Under the pieces are notes generated by a model, which had not been told where the DNA came from, ran no database searches, and saw nothing but the letters and a program-made list of their open reading frames with translations. Position numbers and translations under genes: made by a program. A stretch of 64,000 nt of DNA from Pyrenula massariospora (lineage: Eukaryota > Ascomycota > Eurotiomycetes > Pyrenulales > Pyrenulaceae): contig JAGFMI010000018.1 in the NCBI GenBank assembly GCA_021030905.1, forward strand, positions 682,001 to 746,000, read 5' to 3'. This document shows positions 24,001 through 35,894 of the stretch, piece by piece. Each line of letters opens with the position of its first letter. Position 1 is the stretch's first letter.

Positions 24001-25722
24001 CTTTTGCACTTCGTCCCATTCCCGGTCGAGATTTTCCTTTGCCTCTTTCAATAATGCTTCCTGTTGTCGACGTTCCTCTGTCATACGCTGCACTATCTGG
24101 CTTTGCATTCGCTGCTCCTGTTCCCTTTGTTCGGCAATTTCTCGTTGGGCAAGAAGGCGTGGTTTGAGTACCTCCCATGCATTATCATTCATGGGGACCG
24201 GGATCTGAATTGCAGCAGCAAAGGAGTCCATATGTATGAGTACTGATGGAGGTATGGGAGGGTCAATCTCTTGGCAGCGTCTTTCTATATCTGCTCTCCT
24301 AACTGCTTTAGCCTCATTCACGTCTTTGATACTTCGTTCAGCTCTGTGTTGGGGTATATGCGGCTGGATAGGAATTAACGGTGGAACTGGACGCGGCTGT
24401 TGGGGGTGAGCGAAGTTGTTGTAGGGCATATTAACAATCTGAGGCTTCGGTGGTAGAGTTGAAGAAATTCCTAGAATTCAAGATTAGCCAGCACCGAAAA
24501 CCGTCAATAGGAACAGCCACACCATTATTAGGAAGAGGTCGAGATATCGGCGTTTGACTTGGAGGTACCTGCGTGACCGGGAGAGGGGCCGAATGCATTG
24601 TGTTCTGCTGCACATGCGTAGTAGTAGTAGGGTCAGGAAGCTGAGGATAGGTGCGAGTTTCGATCGGAGTATCTCGCCAGGAGAGAAGTTCATGAAGTCC
24701 ACCAGTTGACTCCCATTGCTCCCACCGAGCAGCGTCTGCTAGCTTCTCTTTTCCTGTGTTCTCAAGTCCCTTAAACCATTCTTCTGCTGCAGCAGTCCCC
24801 AATGTCTTCGCTTCAGCGAATTTTTGCTTCATGTCGTCCAAATGCGATTGGAAGTAAAATTTCGTAAGTGGTTTATCTGATGGAGGTAACGTATTTCTCA
24901 ACGTGACGGCAGCAACGTAATCGAAGGATTCGGTGAAGAATGCAAAGGGAAGGGCTGGTAGTAGAACCGTTGGTATTGTTGAAGAAAAGAGTAATTCCAT
25001 TTCCTATCAAATTCAGTAAATATCAAGAGGAGTTTGTACACTTCACGCACTCTTTGCATTCTCAACTTAAGGCAGTCTCGGCACGATCGAGAAGCAAACG
25101 GCCAAATGATACGAACATCATGTTCTCCAGGACCAGAGTCCCAGGGTGCTGCAGAGAATTTAGGAGGCATAGAAGATCCAGCCTTGCCACAGAACTGGCA
25201 TGACCTAGTCCGGAGTAATTTCCACATTTTGAGCTCATCCAAAGATTGCAAGGGACGTGGCATTCCAGGAAAGAAAAGCCTACGGGACGCTGCCCACACA
25301 GAATCTTTGGTTTGGAAAGAAAGAACGGTTGATGAGGGAAATTGAGAAGATTGAGAAGGGCCATTGGTAGTGAGCAACGTGTGGAAACATCTATTGACAC
25401 GGAGTAAACGACCAAGGGACGTTGGCGGAAGAAATGTGAAGACATGCTGCCATACTTCCCCTGGTATAGTAGATTTGTCCGGCGAGACACTGGACGGTCC
25501 ATCTCCTGGAAACTGGCCTTCTCTGGATAATCCCAATCTGGACTTCTTGAATGGATTTGGTATTCCACCAGCGTCATGGTCATTTGTAACGGGGTGCGAA
25601 ATTGAAGAACGGGTTGTGGATTCTGCTGGTCGGGGAGACACACTTGGTGAGTTAGAACCTTCTGAGGATCGTTTGCGCTTGCGCTCGTTGTGGTTTTCCG
25701 CCTCTGGAGCGAGGTCGTCCAT
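21046..25722 (-). CDS. Large F-box and C2H2-like zinc-finger protein
   Basis: Exons in transcription order: 25722-25051, 25003-24523, 24470-21046 (1525 aa from the first in-frame ATG). The same frame stays open upstream to about 25808 without an ATG, so a further 5' exon is possible. Seen: a basic nuclear-localisation-like KRKR near residue 15, an F-box-like segment (STIPGEVWQHVFTFLPPTSLG) at about 84-117, Cys pairs CQFC and CRDC around 180-235, a charged helical region rich in Glu/Gln/Arg, then two C2H2-like units (CNGCDTTAKW with QHYAAKH; CKACFMTNSG with LLAHFQSVH). Pro/Gln/Tyr-rich disorder lies between, and the tail is Arg/Asp/Tyr-rich. It could be a substrate adaptor of an SCF ubiquitin ligase or a nucleic-acid-binding scaffold. 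Neither is shown; the architecture looks like a conserved fungal family. Confidence 0.85.
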
Positions 25723-26420
25723 CTTCCGGGCCTTTTTTGATGCTGACCTGAACGCCGGACTATTCGGACGCAAGCCAGGCTCATGGAACTGGCTCTCGCA
25801 CGTGGCCTAGAAGGTTGAGAGAACGAGGAGTGAAATGACAATAGGACATGGACAGTCTAGCGACTGGCAAATTATCAGCGGTCCCGGAGTCGTAGGCGCG
25901 GAAATCCAGTTTTGCGGTGGTGCCTACGGAGGCATGGTTGAGGAAAGACTGCAACAGAACTATCGCGTGAACCTTTCAGAAGACAGAAGAAAGGCGGAGA
26001 GTGATATGACCAAGACCCTGGTGCTAGGAGAGGAGGACTGAATCCGAAGGGTTGGTCAGAAGAGAGGGCGTCGCGAACTGAAGCGGCGAGCCTGACGGAA
26101 AGGGTGCGGGAAGAACTTGATGGAGGAGACTACTGGAGCTGCACAAACGCTAGCCCGAGGTCTCCTAGCGCCAAGCAGGCCGGTGGCAGGTCGAGGCGGG
26201 GAGGCGGGCACGGCGGTCTCTCAGGAATCGTCGCGCTTCCGATTATTAGCCGGACGGGCGCCAGTGCCTTCTGATACTCGCAGTCTTAGCGGCCTATTGC
26301 ACAAGAAGCCTCAGCCTCAAGTACCTTGTCAATTTACAACTCGCACGCCGGCAACAACCCTCTGGAAACACTCGCTTGATGGATGTCTAGCTCGCAAACC
26401 TCGTTCGCAGCATCTCTGGG
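25723..26420. promoter_or_regulatory. Divergent promoter between the F-box/zinc-finger gene and ABP1
   Basis: About 0.7 kb between two outward-facing starts. It may also hold a short 5' exon of the leftward gene (frame open to about 25808). No clear TATA box seen. Confidence 0.5.
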
Positions 26421-29010
26421 ATGGCGTCGCTAAATTTGTCGGCAAATGGGCCTTCCATCTCAAAGAGCTATCAATCTATCGTTAATGCCCCTCCTCCGTC
26501 CGGGCCTGCCGCAGCATCTCCCACATATGGCCAATGGGCTTTATTTGCCGTTCAAGCCCCTCTTGTTAGCGCTTTCCAGCAAGATTCTGCAAAAGAGAGT
26601 GTCTTGAAGGTCCAAAGCACCGGAGGTTTGTGAAGCACTCAGTTTACACTGCTCAAGGGCTTACAATTTGTAGAGGGCGAGTTAGTAGATCTCATTGATG
26701 AATTTTCCGAGGGACGTATTCAATTTGCCTTCGTAAAGGTCAAAGATACAAACACCGGGTTGCCAAAAAATGCTCTAGTAGCATGGTGTGGTGAAGGCGT
26801 GCCAGAACGAACAAAAGGTTATTTCACAAGCCATCTCGCAGCAGTGGCTAAACTCCTTCACGTACGTTCATGGATCTCATCGTAAGAGTTAAATAATATT
26901 GACTATTATAGGGCTATCATGTCCAGGTGACTGCACGATCGGATCGCGACTTAACTCCTGAAGGAATAATACAGAAGGTTGCCGACTCATCAGGATCCAA
27001 ATACTCCGCGGGCGGCGGGCCCACTCCTGTAGCCGGCACGAAACCTCCTATTGCCTCCAAGCCAGTCTTCACTCCCACTCAGAGCAGTGGCAACGTTGCC
27101 ATGAACCTCCCATCGCGCTCCAAACCGACACTGTCACGACCGCAAAATGTGGATGAGGACGGATGGGGGGAAGACGCTCCTCCGGTGACGAGAACGCAGC
27201 TAGAGAAGGTTCCATCGGCATATCAGCCCACCAAAGTGAATATGAAGGATTTAAGCGGACAGCAGCAATCTTCTTCAAACTTCACCGACAATCGTTCCAC
27301 AAATGATCGGCCCGGTGTTGTCACAGGCACATACCAGCCGGTTGGTAAGGTAGATATTGCCGCCATTCGAAGACAAGCCAAGGAGTCAGGGAGTCTCAAA
27401 GACGATCGACCAGATATTGTGAAGGGAGCTTATGAGCCTGTTGGAAAAGTCGACATTGCAGCAATTCGGGCCAGGGCGCAAAAACCTGCCGATGCTCCGT
27501 CACCTCCGAGCGCTGTATCCCCTGCAGCGACTGGCAACTCAGATGAGCCGCGCTCTTTGGCTGATAGATCATCCGCCTTCACGGCCTCCGAGCGTATGAC
27601 AAGCCTTCCAAAACCGAAGGTCGCAAATAAATTTGGCGGAGGCTCGACCTTCACAGGCACAAAGGCACCAGCACCCAGTGGCCTCGAAACCAAGCCAGTC
27701 GCTCCGGCGGCTCCTGTGGGTGCTGCGAGTCGAACTTTTGCCGACCAAGGGGGAAAGACTCCTGCACAGGTCTGGGCTGAAAGAAAGGCCAGAGAGCGGG
27801 GAGAAAGTGGTTCTGGTGTTCAAATAACATCTCCTGGATCTGCAGCTCCGCAGTCTCTGCAAAACCAGCCTAGCGGAGAGGGGGGCTGGAAGAGTAGCTA
27901 CACTGGCAAGACTTGGGCACCGGTACAAACCACGCACACTGGCAAAGGCAGTCTAGGTCAGCAGAGTACTGGCGGGCAGGAAGAAGCTTTAGAGGAACAA
28001 GAGCCTTCGTCAAGAAGCGGCGTCAGCTCAATACGAGATCGATTTAGCGGGACGCAACCCATGGGAGTACCAGCGTCGACATTCGACCGTGCGCCGCCGG
28101 AACCTGCTCCTTTGGACACAAGTACCAAGCCGAACCGTGGTATCCCCATTCCGGGCTTACCTTCGCAACCTGCGCATGGAGACGAGTACGCGCCGTCGAT
28201 GCCCTCACCACCTCCGCAACCCCCGCGAAGTCCAACCCCACCAACACCAGAGATGCGGTCAGCGTCGCCGATTAGAGTCGCAATGCCTGTTGGTCGGGGC
28301 GCTGACACGGAAGTTGCTGATGCACGCGAGGAGCAGATGTCTCCTCCTCCAGCTATGCCCATCAGGTCCATGCAGGAGACCGCCGGTGACGACACTGGCG
28401 ATGATGAGGCCGATGCCGCTGCGGCTCGAGGTGCTGCACAAGCTGCGGCAGCCACTTCGTTCGGCGCCGCCGCCGTCGAGTCAGCACAACCAGGTGCCCA
28501 AACTAGTGGCAAGAAAGCCGTGGTCCAATACGATTACGCGGCTGATGAAGACAATGAGATTAGTCTCAGAGAAGGAGAGACCATCGCCAACATCGAAGAA
28601 GTGGACACAGACTGGTGGATGGGTCAGAACGAGCAAGGTCAGACTGGCCTATTTCCAAGCAACTACGTCGAAGTGCTGGAAGGTGGAGGAGCCGATGAAG
28701 CCCACGCTGCAGCTCCACCTCCAGCTCCTGCCCAACCAGCCGATGATGGAGGGCATGCAGCAACTGCTCAATCAGCCGATGATGGAGGACATACAGCCAC
28801 TGCTCAATATGACTATGACGCACAAGAGGACAACGAGCTGAGTTTCCCCGAAGGTGCCAAAATAACCAACGTGGTAAGTTCTAATACGCAGCCTGACATC
28901 ATCAGTTCTGACTTGTGACCCAGGAATTTCCAGACGAAGATTGGTGGTTAGGTCAGTACGGAGGAAAAGAAGGCTTGTTCCCGGCGAACTATGTGGAGCT
29001 CGACCAATGA
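26421..29010 (+). CDS. ABP1: Actin-binding protein Abp1 (drebrin-like; ADF-homology plus two SH3 domains)
   Basis: Four exons: 26421-26625, 26674-26861, 26912-28873, 28924-29010 (813 aa). It links actin filaments to endocytic patches and activates Arp2/3. Seen: an N-terminal ADF-H domain (residues 1 to about 140; SPTYGQWALF, GRIQFAFVKVKD, PERTKGYFTSHLAAVAKLLH), a long Pro/Ser/Ala-rich linker, an acidic tract, and two C-terminal SH3 domains. SH3-1 contains VQYDYAADEDNEISL, WWMGQ and GLFPSNYVEV; SH3-2 contains AQYDYDAQEDNELSF and, after the last intron, WWLGQYGGKEGLFPANYVEL. The linker holds two copies of a QPVGKVDIAAIR-type motif (near 27330 and 27432), as in other fungal Abp1 proteins. SH3-2 is split by the last intron, so skipping it would truncate the domain. 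The two SH3 domains are separated by a short tandem duplication. Confidence 0.96.
28736..28807 (+). repeat. Tandem 36-bp duplication in the inter-SH3 linker of ABP1
   Basis: Two adjacent 36-base units, 28736-28771 and 28772-28807, differing at only a few positions. They encode two 12-residue copies, QPADDGGHAATA and QSADDGGHTATA, directly before the second SH3 domain. Confidence 0.9.
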
Positions 29011-29497
29011 TCTGAAACCCTCATAGGGTGTTTGAAGCGCGTCAAAGGAGCTTTACAGCGGTTCTCTGTGCTTTATAAATAGCCCTTGTTGTAGGTGAAA
29101 AAGGAAAAAGTATGAATAGAGAGTAGCGGTAAAGCACTCCATATAAACAACTCCCTGATCGCGCGATCTTCAAGTCCTCTTTTAGTCTCTATAGCCTAAG
29201 ATCTTCACAGGCACATTTCTGGATCTTAAGATTTGAAGTAGAGACTCCTGGCAAGTGGAAGTGCCGTAATTAGCCTGTAAGAAGAGCGCTCGATGCTTAT
29301 AATGCGGTCTCGAAGTGCCCATATTAAGGCCCATTAGATTCGAAGACTCAATTTGTCTCTCGGATCGATCTAGTATGCCGAAATCCCACACCCTGCCGAG
29401 TAAGTCGAGGTAAAGATGATTGAAAACGTACACCAAAGAACCGAAAAAATATGTACACAGCTTCCCCCTCCCATCCATGATCCTTCACACAGGCGAA
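29011..29497. other. Convergent 3' flanks of ABP1 and the beta-1,6-glucanase
   Basis: AT-rich, with no gene seen. It probably contains both poly(A) regions. Confidence 0.6.
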
Positions 29498-30934
29498 CTA
29501 ACAACCTCCAACGCTGTACACCGAATCCAGATTCGTCGGAATAATGCCCGCCTTGTTAGCATCCACGTAACTCCACCGTAGGTCATTCAACTCCGCCTAA
29601 GTCAAAATCCTATATTAGCACAACCCTCAATCAAGGGGTAGAAAAGAGAAAGCGGGAAAAACAGCTCACCTTCCACGACCAAAAAATCCACCCCCCAACC
29701 TTCTCATATGCCCTAATCTGCGCGGCGGCCCACTGCTGATAAAACTGCGTGTTCGCACTGTTATTTGGGTCCCAGTCGCTCGTGTGCTCGACGTCCGAGG
29801 GCGCGCTGATGCTCCACTCCCCGACCACGGTGAAGCCGTCGGACTGCGAGATCTTGTCCGTGCACGAGGTGCTGAGGTAGTCGGGCTTCGTCTCGGGGAT
29901 GCTGCTGTCGTACTTGAGGTAGCGGTGGTTGTCGTATGCGGCGCCCGCCTTGTTGGCGGCAGTGAGGGCTGCGTTGGGGTTTCCGGAGCCTTTTTTGGGG
30001 GGGTGCTGTGTTAGCTGATGTGGGGGCGGGGGGGGGGAATGGTGTGGAGGGGGTGGACGTACCCCAAGACGAGGACATCATTTGGATGGTGAGCGCGGAG
30101 GAGCTCGGGACGGAGGCTGCGCTTTCTGCTGCGCGGATCCGGGTGAATGCCTGAGGGTAGAATGAGGAGATGAGGCCGGGGACCTTGGTGCTGTCCTGGA
30201 TTGGCTCGTTTACAACTTCGAGCATACCGACCGTTGCGAAGTTGCTGTTGCTGTGGATTTTGGTCGTCAACCACTCCAGGAACTTGAGGGCGCGTTCGTA
30301 TTGGTAGTCGACGTAGAAGCCGGCTGTTGGAGCTTTCTATATGGATGTCAGTCATTTTGCCATGCTCATATCGTACAACGTGACTGACTTGACCAGTATC
30401 TGGATTACTGGCTACCTGAGCTCCTGGAGCTCCATGCATGTCAATAATTACGTACAGACCAGCAGTTTTAGCCCATCCGCAAAGCCTCGCGAGGGCACTA
30501 AAGCCACCTTGCGGGAAATGTTCGCTGTCTGAGTAGACGATGTCTTCTCTCATCCAATAGCCGACTGGCACTCGAATTGTATTCAGGCCAAGGCTGGCAA
30601 TGTTCTTGATATCCGTCTCAGTGATCCAAGTGTTCCAGTGGTTCTGAAAGGCCGTATTTGCAGCGGTCTGGCCAAGTCCTGCGACGCAGTCAAATTCCGA
30701 GGCGTACGCTCCACAGCCAATTTTTTTCCACTCGGGGGTTGCCATCCACGGTTCGAAGACGAACAAAGATCCAATGTTCACACCACGAATCTTGCCAGAC
30801 GGAAGGGATCGCTTTGGCGATGTCTGGTTGAAGAGGTCGGTTCCATCGGCGGAACGGATTTGTTTGTCAATTCCCGGGAGCCAGGCGGATATCAGTGGCG
30901 CAAAGGCCAGGAAGCTGAACAGCAAAGAAAACAT
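29498..30934 (-). CDS. exgB: Secreted glucan endo-1,6-beta-glucosidase, ExgB-like (glycoside hydrolase family 5)
   Basis: Four exons in transcription order: 30934-30389, 30336-30063, 29989-29670, 29596-29498 (412 aa), all GT-AG and frame-keeping. It starts with a signal peptide ([18 protein letters not shown]). Seen: [54 protein letters not shown] with the general acid Glu226, and [10 protein letters not shown] with the nucleophile Glu331, then [17 protein letters not shown]. These motifs and the length match fungal ExgB-type enzymes, which cut beta-1,6-linked glucan in fungal walls. Family members act either in wall remodelling or on the walls of other fungi. From about 30100 towards the 3' end the GC content rises sharply, and intron 2 (29990-30062) is nearly pure G on the + strand. 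Confidence 0.93.
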
Positions 30935-32651
30935 TCACACTATTGACAAATGGTCGAGCGCCGGGTTAAGGGGTAGCATTAGATTTGAACAAATTGTGAT
31001 CTTAACTCTTCAAGAAAACGAGTGGATTTATACGTGAAATCAAATGAGCGACGACATCACATGGACGAAAAAGGGACGAAGGCGCTCCAAAGGAGCAATG
31101 AAAGAAACTTGGGCGTTCGAAGAAACATCAACAGGTAGAGGGAAAAGGAGCAAATGAATGTAGGCTTATGGTGTACAGGATGCGAGTGAAGTCGATAGCA
31201 TCATCCAGGATTCTGAGGGGCTAAGCTGATTCTTGCAAAAGATCTGGCTCTACGAGCCCCCTATTGGGTATGGCTCACATTGTAAGTCTTGTGATTCAGA
31301 GACTTTGATTTCAAAAAGGCAACCAAGGGCGCGTGGGAAGAAAAAGCATGTTACAGTTGCAGTCAATAGATGTCCAAGGAGGCAAAGTTCCCCTAATCTG
31401 CAGGAACCCATCCGAGAAGGAAGCTGGAGGCGCAGGTCGACTCCTTCCGATTGATCATTTCCCCTTGAGCCCTGGTATTGAAACGACTGCAATGTCACGG
31501 CGATGTCGCCAAAAGAGGAAACATTTCTATGGCCGAAAATCCAGGGTCATCGTTTCAAACCAAATTTCAGGGGATAACCGCTCTTCTACCGACGCCAGTA
31601 GGTCAAGCTTTTCCGCGCGTTAGGGGAAGATCTTTAATATCCACATTAATGTCGAAGGATCGTCCCGCTCGCCTGGAGGTGGTGGAAATAGTAGAAGAGG
31701 CTGACTGTGGAATGGATTTGAGTGGTTGCGCCCTTTCACCGCGGCTCTCAATCATATGTAAAGCCACGAAATTCGTCGCATTTTTTCAAGAGTATGCAGG
31801 AATTTTGTATTTGCTCCGTGACCCGGTAGCCGTCACCAGATCCCGACACAGCCCTAAAAGGCTCGAGTCGACAGCTGACGGCAAGGCTTCTGTGGTGGGG
31901 GCGTAGACGCCCCCTCTCAAGGTCTGTAAAATTTCCGTGAGATTTCCCCCCCCTCCCCACCTCCAACCAAGATCATGGAGACGATCTATCATCTGCGCAG
32001 CGCCTACCAGGTATGCCGGTCATTATCACTATTGCAGACATGACCATATCCTGCCTTGTTCCTTGAGTTACTCCTTTACCCGGCAAGTTGGTCGCCTGAC
32101 CCCCTGAAGCTTGCAGCGTTTTATAAGCGAAGCGGCCACCCGACTTGTACGACAGTCATCCTATTGCCCAGGTAGGGAGGTCGCCAGCGATGTAGCTTTG
32201 GTCGCTTCGATGGGCGTACAGGTCAATCGTGCTCTTGATCACCGTTGCTACTATCCGCGCTCGTGTCAACATGCATCTATGCCCGAACTATGGCGGCAGA
32301 GGATAATTGGAAGATGTGCCATATAAGCTGCAGGTACCCAATCTAGCAGTCCGCAACACATGTACATCGAGGGAAGATACAGATGGGATGTTCTGGAGAT
32401 GAAGATGATAGCAAAGCCGTACTCCGAACAGGGTTTTGCTCACAATTTTTGACGGTAAGCAGCAGGGCAGTCGTTGGGCACGATTTTGTGTACATCGGCT
32501 CGTTGCAGGTACTCATCTTTCCCATCAACCAAGAAATTCCTTGGCAGTCCACCATGAAGCATTGCGAATCTCCGCCATCTAAAGTGACCCCTCTCACCGA
32601 CATTGTTTAATCTGCTGACAAAAATGCTCATTTTCCCTTTTGATAGACGCG
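30935..32651. other. Intergenic region
   Basis: Promoter of the glucanase on the left; 3' flank of the Arg/Ser-rich gene on the right. A short C-tract lies near 31947. No supported gene. Confidence 0.55.
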
Positions 32652-34620
32652 CTATACCGGCTTGAAAACGTATCGATTTCCGTCGTGGTCTCGATAGGTC
32701 CTTTGCGCCCCGTCCCCACGGCTAGCAAAGATCTCGTGCTGTAAATCTTGCTTTCTCTGCTGCCTACTACCCTCCGTGCTTCCAGGTCGAGCCTTCCTTC
32801 GAATGCGGTATACCCGACCGTCATCGCCTTTCACGTCAAATATCTCAACCTCGCTATTGTATGTTGATTCCTTTATGCGAGGCTCAAACACAGTTCGAGG
32901 TTGCGAGGACGATCGCCGAATGTTCATACGTTCTACACTTCTCAAAATTTCTGCATCATCAGGGTATGGGCCCGGGTCGTCATAGTGACTCACGTTCGCA
33001 ATGGGAGGTGGTGAAGGAGCTGGGTATCGAGAACGACTAGAATGTCCTGTTCTTTCGATCTCTGCGACCGGTTAGTATTCCATCTCGGAAGATCTATGTA
33101 TTCTTACCTTTGTCAAGTAAGCCATCCTGCGTTTGATGCCCGCTCCCTCTAATCTCACTAACAAAGCGACTCTCTCGGCCTCTGGGATCACGGTAGCTGA
33201 GATCTCCCTGCTGTAGGGAAGTGTCAGTCGAGCCAGAACTTCTCCGCCCTCTAATTGCTCTGTTCTCGCGTTGTGGGTCTGTTTCCCAACCACCTTGATG
33301 TGTTTGTGTCCTGCGACGCTCAACGCCGTCAAACACATCATTACTGCTGGTTGATCTGCTACGGTAGCTGCCCTCTATTCGGCGAGATGAATAGATAGGC
33401 TCTGCCTGGCGATGCCTGCGTATTGGCAACACATTTTCGGAGAGTTCGACGTGTCCCTGAGCTGTTGACCGAGGCTCTGGATCTGAGCCCTGGAAACGGA
33501 CTTGAGGAACCCCTCTGTCTCGAGTACGCCATCTACCACATTATTAATGGAAAAATTGACATTTCTGGAATATGACAAACCTATTGATCACATAGCCGGT
33601 ATTCCTACTAAGATCATGGTCCGTGTCAATTTTAGAGCGGACGTGCCTGCTATTGTCTGTCTCATCCTTGGAGTAGACAGTTCTTTGGGTCGGGAAGCTC
33701 TCTACCGTAGATCTCCGACTTCCTCGCGGACTATCGAAGCGAACTCGCTCCTCATATCGAACATGACCTGCAGATCGCCGCCTTGTCTCGCTGGGAATCC
33801 AACGTACGTCTTCCTCAATAACAGGTCTTCGATGTGCATAGAGTCGTTGATACTCGGTACGAATTGGAGATCTTCTCGACCGCCTTTCGACTGACCTTGA
33901 GCGGGCTCTTCCACGTCTTAGTTCTTCTAGTAAGTCGAGCTCTGATTTGGAAATTATGACCGGACGTTTTCTTCTTTCTTTCTTGATTCTCGACTCTCTT
34001 CCTTGACGAGAGTCGTCGCTGCTGTCTGGTGTCCGTTCCCGTCGACATCGACGGCAGATGGTCGGGCGTGGAACGCCACCAGGACTGAGGGGATGTCGGT
34101 GATGGAAATTTTTGCTCCGCAATTTACCACAGCCGCTACATTTGTATTTTAGTTCCTCGCGTGTGGGACCTAAAGCAGGTTGTGGGATATTTAGTGTGGA
34201 GGAAATATTATTGGGATCTTCCCAAGGATAGTAACCGGGGAAATAAGAGGGATATGGTTGGTATTGGGGATGGTAGTGGTGCTGCGGGTGATACGTGCTG
34301 AGCGTATGGGACTGATGTGCAGCTGGACATAGGGCGTGGCTTTGTGCGCTTTGTGCTGCCACTTCTACCACTGGTGGGTCTCGGATAGGATTTGACGTGG
34401 CTCTTGGGCCCTCTTGGATCTCCATTGGGCTAGGTATGCGGTTCGTATCATTCCCGTTTGCTTTTGCGAGACTGAGGGGACCCAAAAGTGAAAACTTGGA
34501 CCCGGTGTTGACATTTGCCTGACTGCGAATCGTGCGCTTCGACTTTTCTCTTACGAAGAGGAGCTTTCCGCTGGTTGTTTTTTCAATTCTCAGTTGGCTA
34601 TTTTCGTTTTCTGATCCCAT
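32652..34620 (-). CDS. Arg/Ser-rich protein with a Cys4 zinc-ribbon-like motif
   Basis: Three exons in transcription order: 34620-33581, 33532-33108, 33061-32652 (624 aa); intron 2 has an ACTAAC branch site. Not a family I can name. Seen: a polar N-terminus, a His/Tyr/Pro-rich stretch (YHPQHHYHPQYQPYPSYFP, about 110-128), and a motif KCSGCGKLRSKNFHH...ICRRC with Cys at 161, 164, 189 and 192, plausibly a structural zinc site. Then basic, Arg/Ser-rich segments follow (RGRARSRSVERRSRRSP near 232) to the C-terminus, which ends in GNRYVFKPV. Arg/Ser repeats next to a zinc motif suggest a nuclear, RNA-related protein, but this is an inference from composition. Mostly disordered outside the motif. 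Confidence 0.8.
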
Positions 34621-35894
34621 ACAGAACGAACTCTAACCGTTGTGTTCCGAAGCTCCAAACTCCCACAAGACTGTGACGGATGGCTCGTTGTCTGGGGACC
34701 AGTGAAAGCGTGAGGCTACTTGCTAAGTAATACTAATCTCCACGTATAAGAAGTCGAAGAGCTCAGGGCAAATTGAAGATCTGCAGGTGATCAGTAGCTG
34801 CCTAGTCGTGGGTTTTGGTTGTGTCGCTTGGGCTGCCAAGGTAAGTGGGAAAAATCGGAGTACAGGAAATGATTGACAAATGCGAAGGGTGGTTTAAGTG
34901 AATGAAGTGAGAGCGGCTGGCAGCGGTGTGACGATGGGAATACGCGGTGCCATTTCAAACAGAGCAATCTTCAGCATATATACACGACCCATTTTGCCTT
35001 CATCCGACACACCAGAATTCGTGTATGGCAAGATTTCGCAGACCTCCGTGCCACAGGTGAGGGAACTCTCAGATGTGAGTAAAACCGAAGTATACCCTAG
35101 GGAAGTGAAGGAAGGCACGGTGGTGGCGTATAGATGGCGAGTATGCCTCAGTGAATAGTTATCAAGAGCATCCTTCCATCAAGGAAATCATTGTCTTATG
35201 GAATAGCGTATCTCCTTGAATCCACCATTACTTCCTGGACACTAGCCGTCGGCAACGCTTAATAATCAATGAACATACAATTTGGGTGAAATGCTTGCTT
35301 ATAAGCACCAACTACTTACTCCACATTCTATCGTCACTCACGCTTCGAGGTTGAATGCCCGACATGTCATCACTCTACAGGTCACTGACTTTTCTCCACG
35401 ACTGTCAACCTCCGAGACAGCCATCTTCAGCTAATTATGACTGGATACCAATTGAGAGAATATGCGGATATGGGCTGAGCTCTGTGTACGACAAAACGTA
35501 GAGTATTCGGATGCTGCCAAAGCGCCAGTTCCGTTTGGAAGTAAAGACTGAGGGAGAAAACACATGTATCTACGAAACGAAGATAGGGGAGGTTTATAAA
35601 GGAGAACGTTAAACTAAGATCTAGAAACTATACGTAAGGTATTTCAAGTGACAATTGCTGCCTGAGAAAGTCTATATAAGGGAGCAAGACCTGCCGAGCA
35701 TTAAGAAATGGATTGCCTCGATTGCAGCGTGTCATCGAGAATGAGACGGAAGACAAGAAGCCTAGGCAAAAAGAAGAAAAAGAAAAGAGCAGAAGCATGT
35801 CCCAAAGAAGTCTTCTCGAAAGTCTCGCCGGACACACGCCAAGATCAACCCAAAACTTCGGAACGTCCCTCCCGAAGGAGAGCATTTGAATTCT
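34621..35894. other. Intergenic region
   Basis: Promoter of the Arg/Ser-rich gene (left) and 3' flank of the acidic Cys-motif gene (right). Includes ATATATAC near 34976. No supported gene. Confidence 0.55.

Noticed and set aside
28089-28841. 250-aa Arg/Pro-rich plus-strand frame inside ABP1
   Set aside because: It overlaps the Abp1 linker and SH3-1 in another frame; the SH3 motifs show which frame is real.
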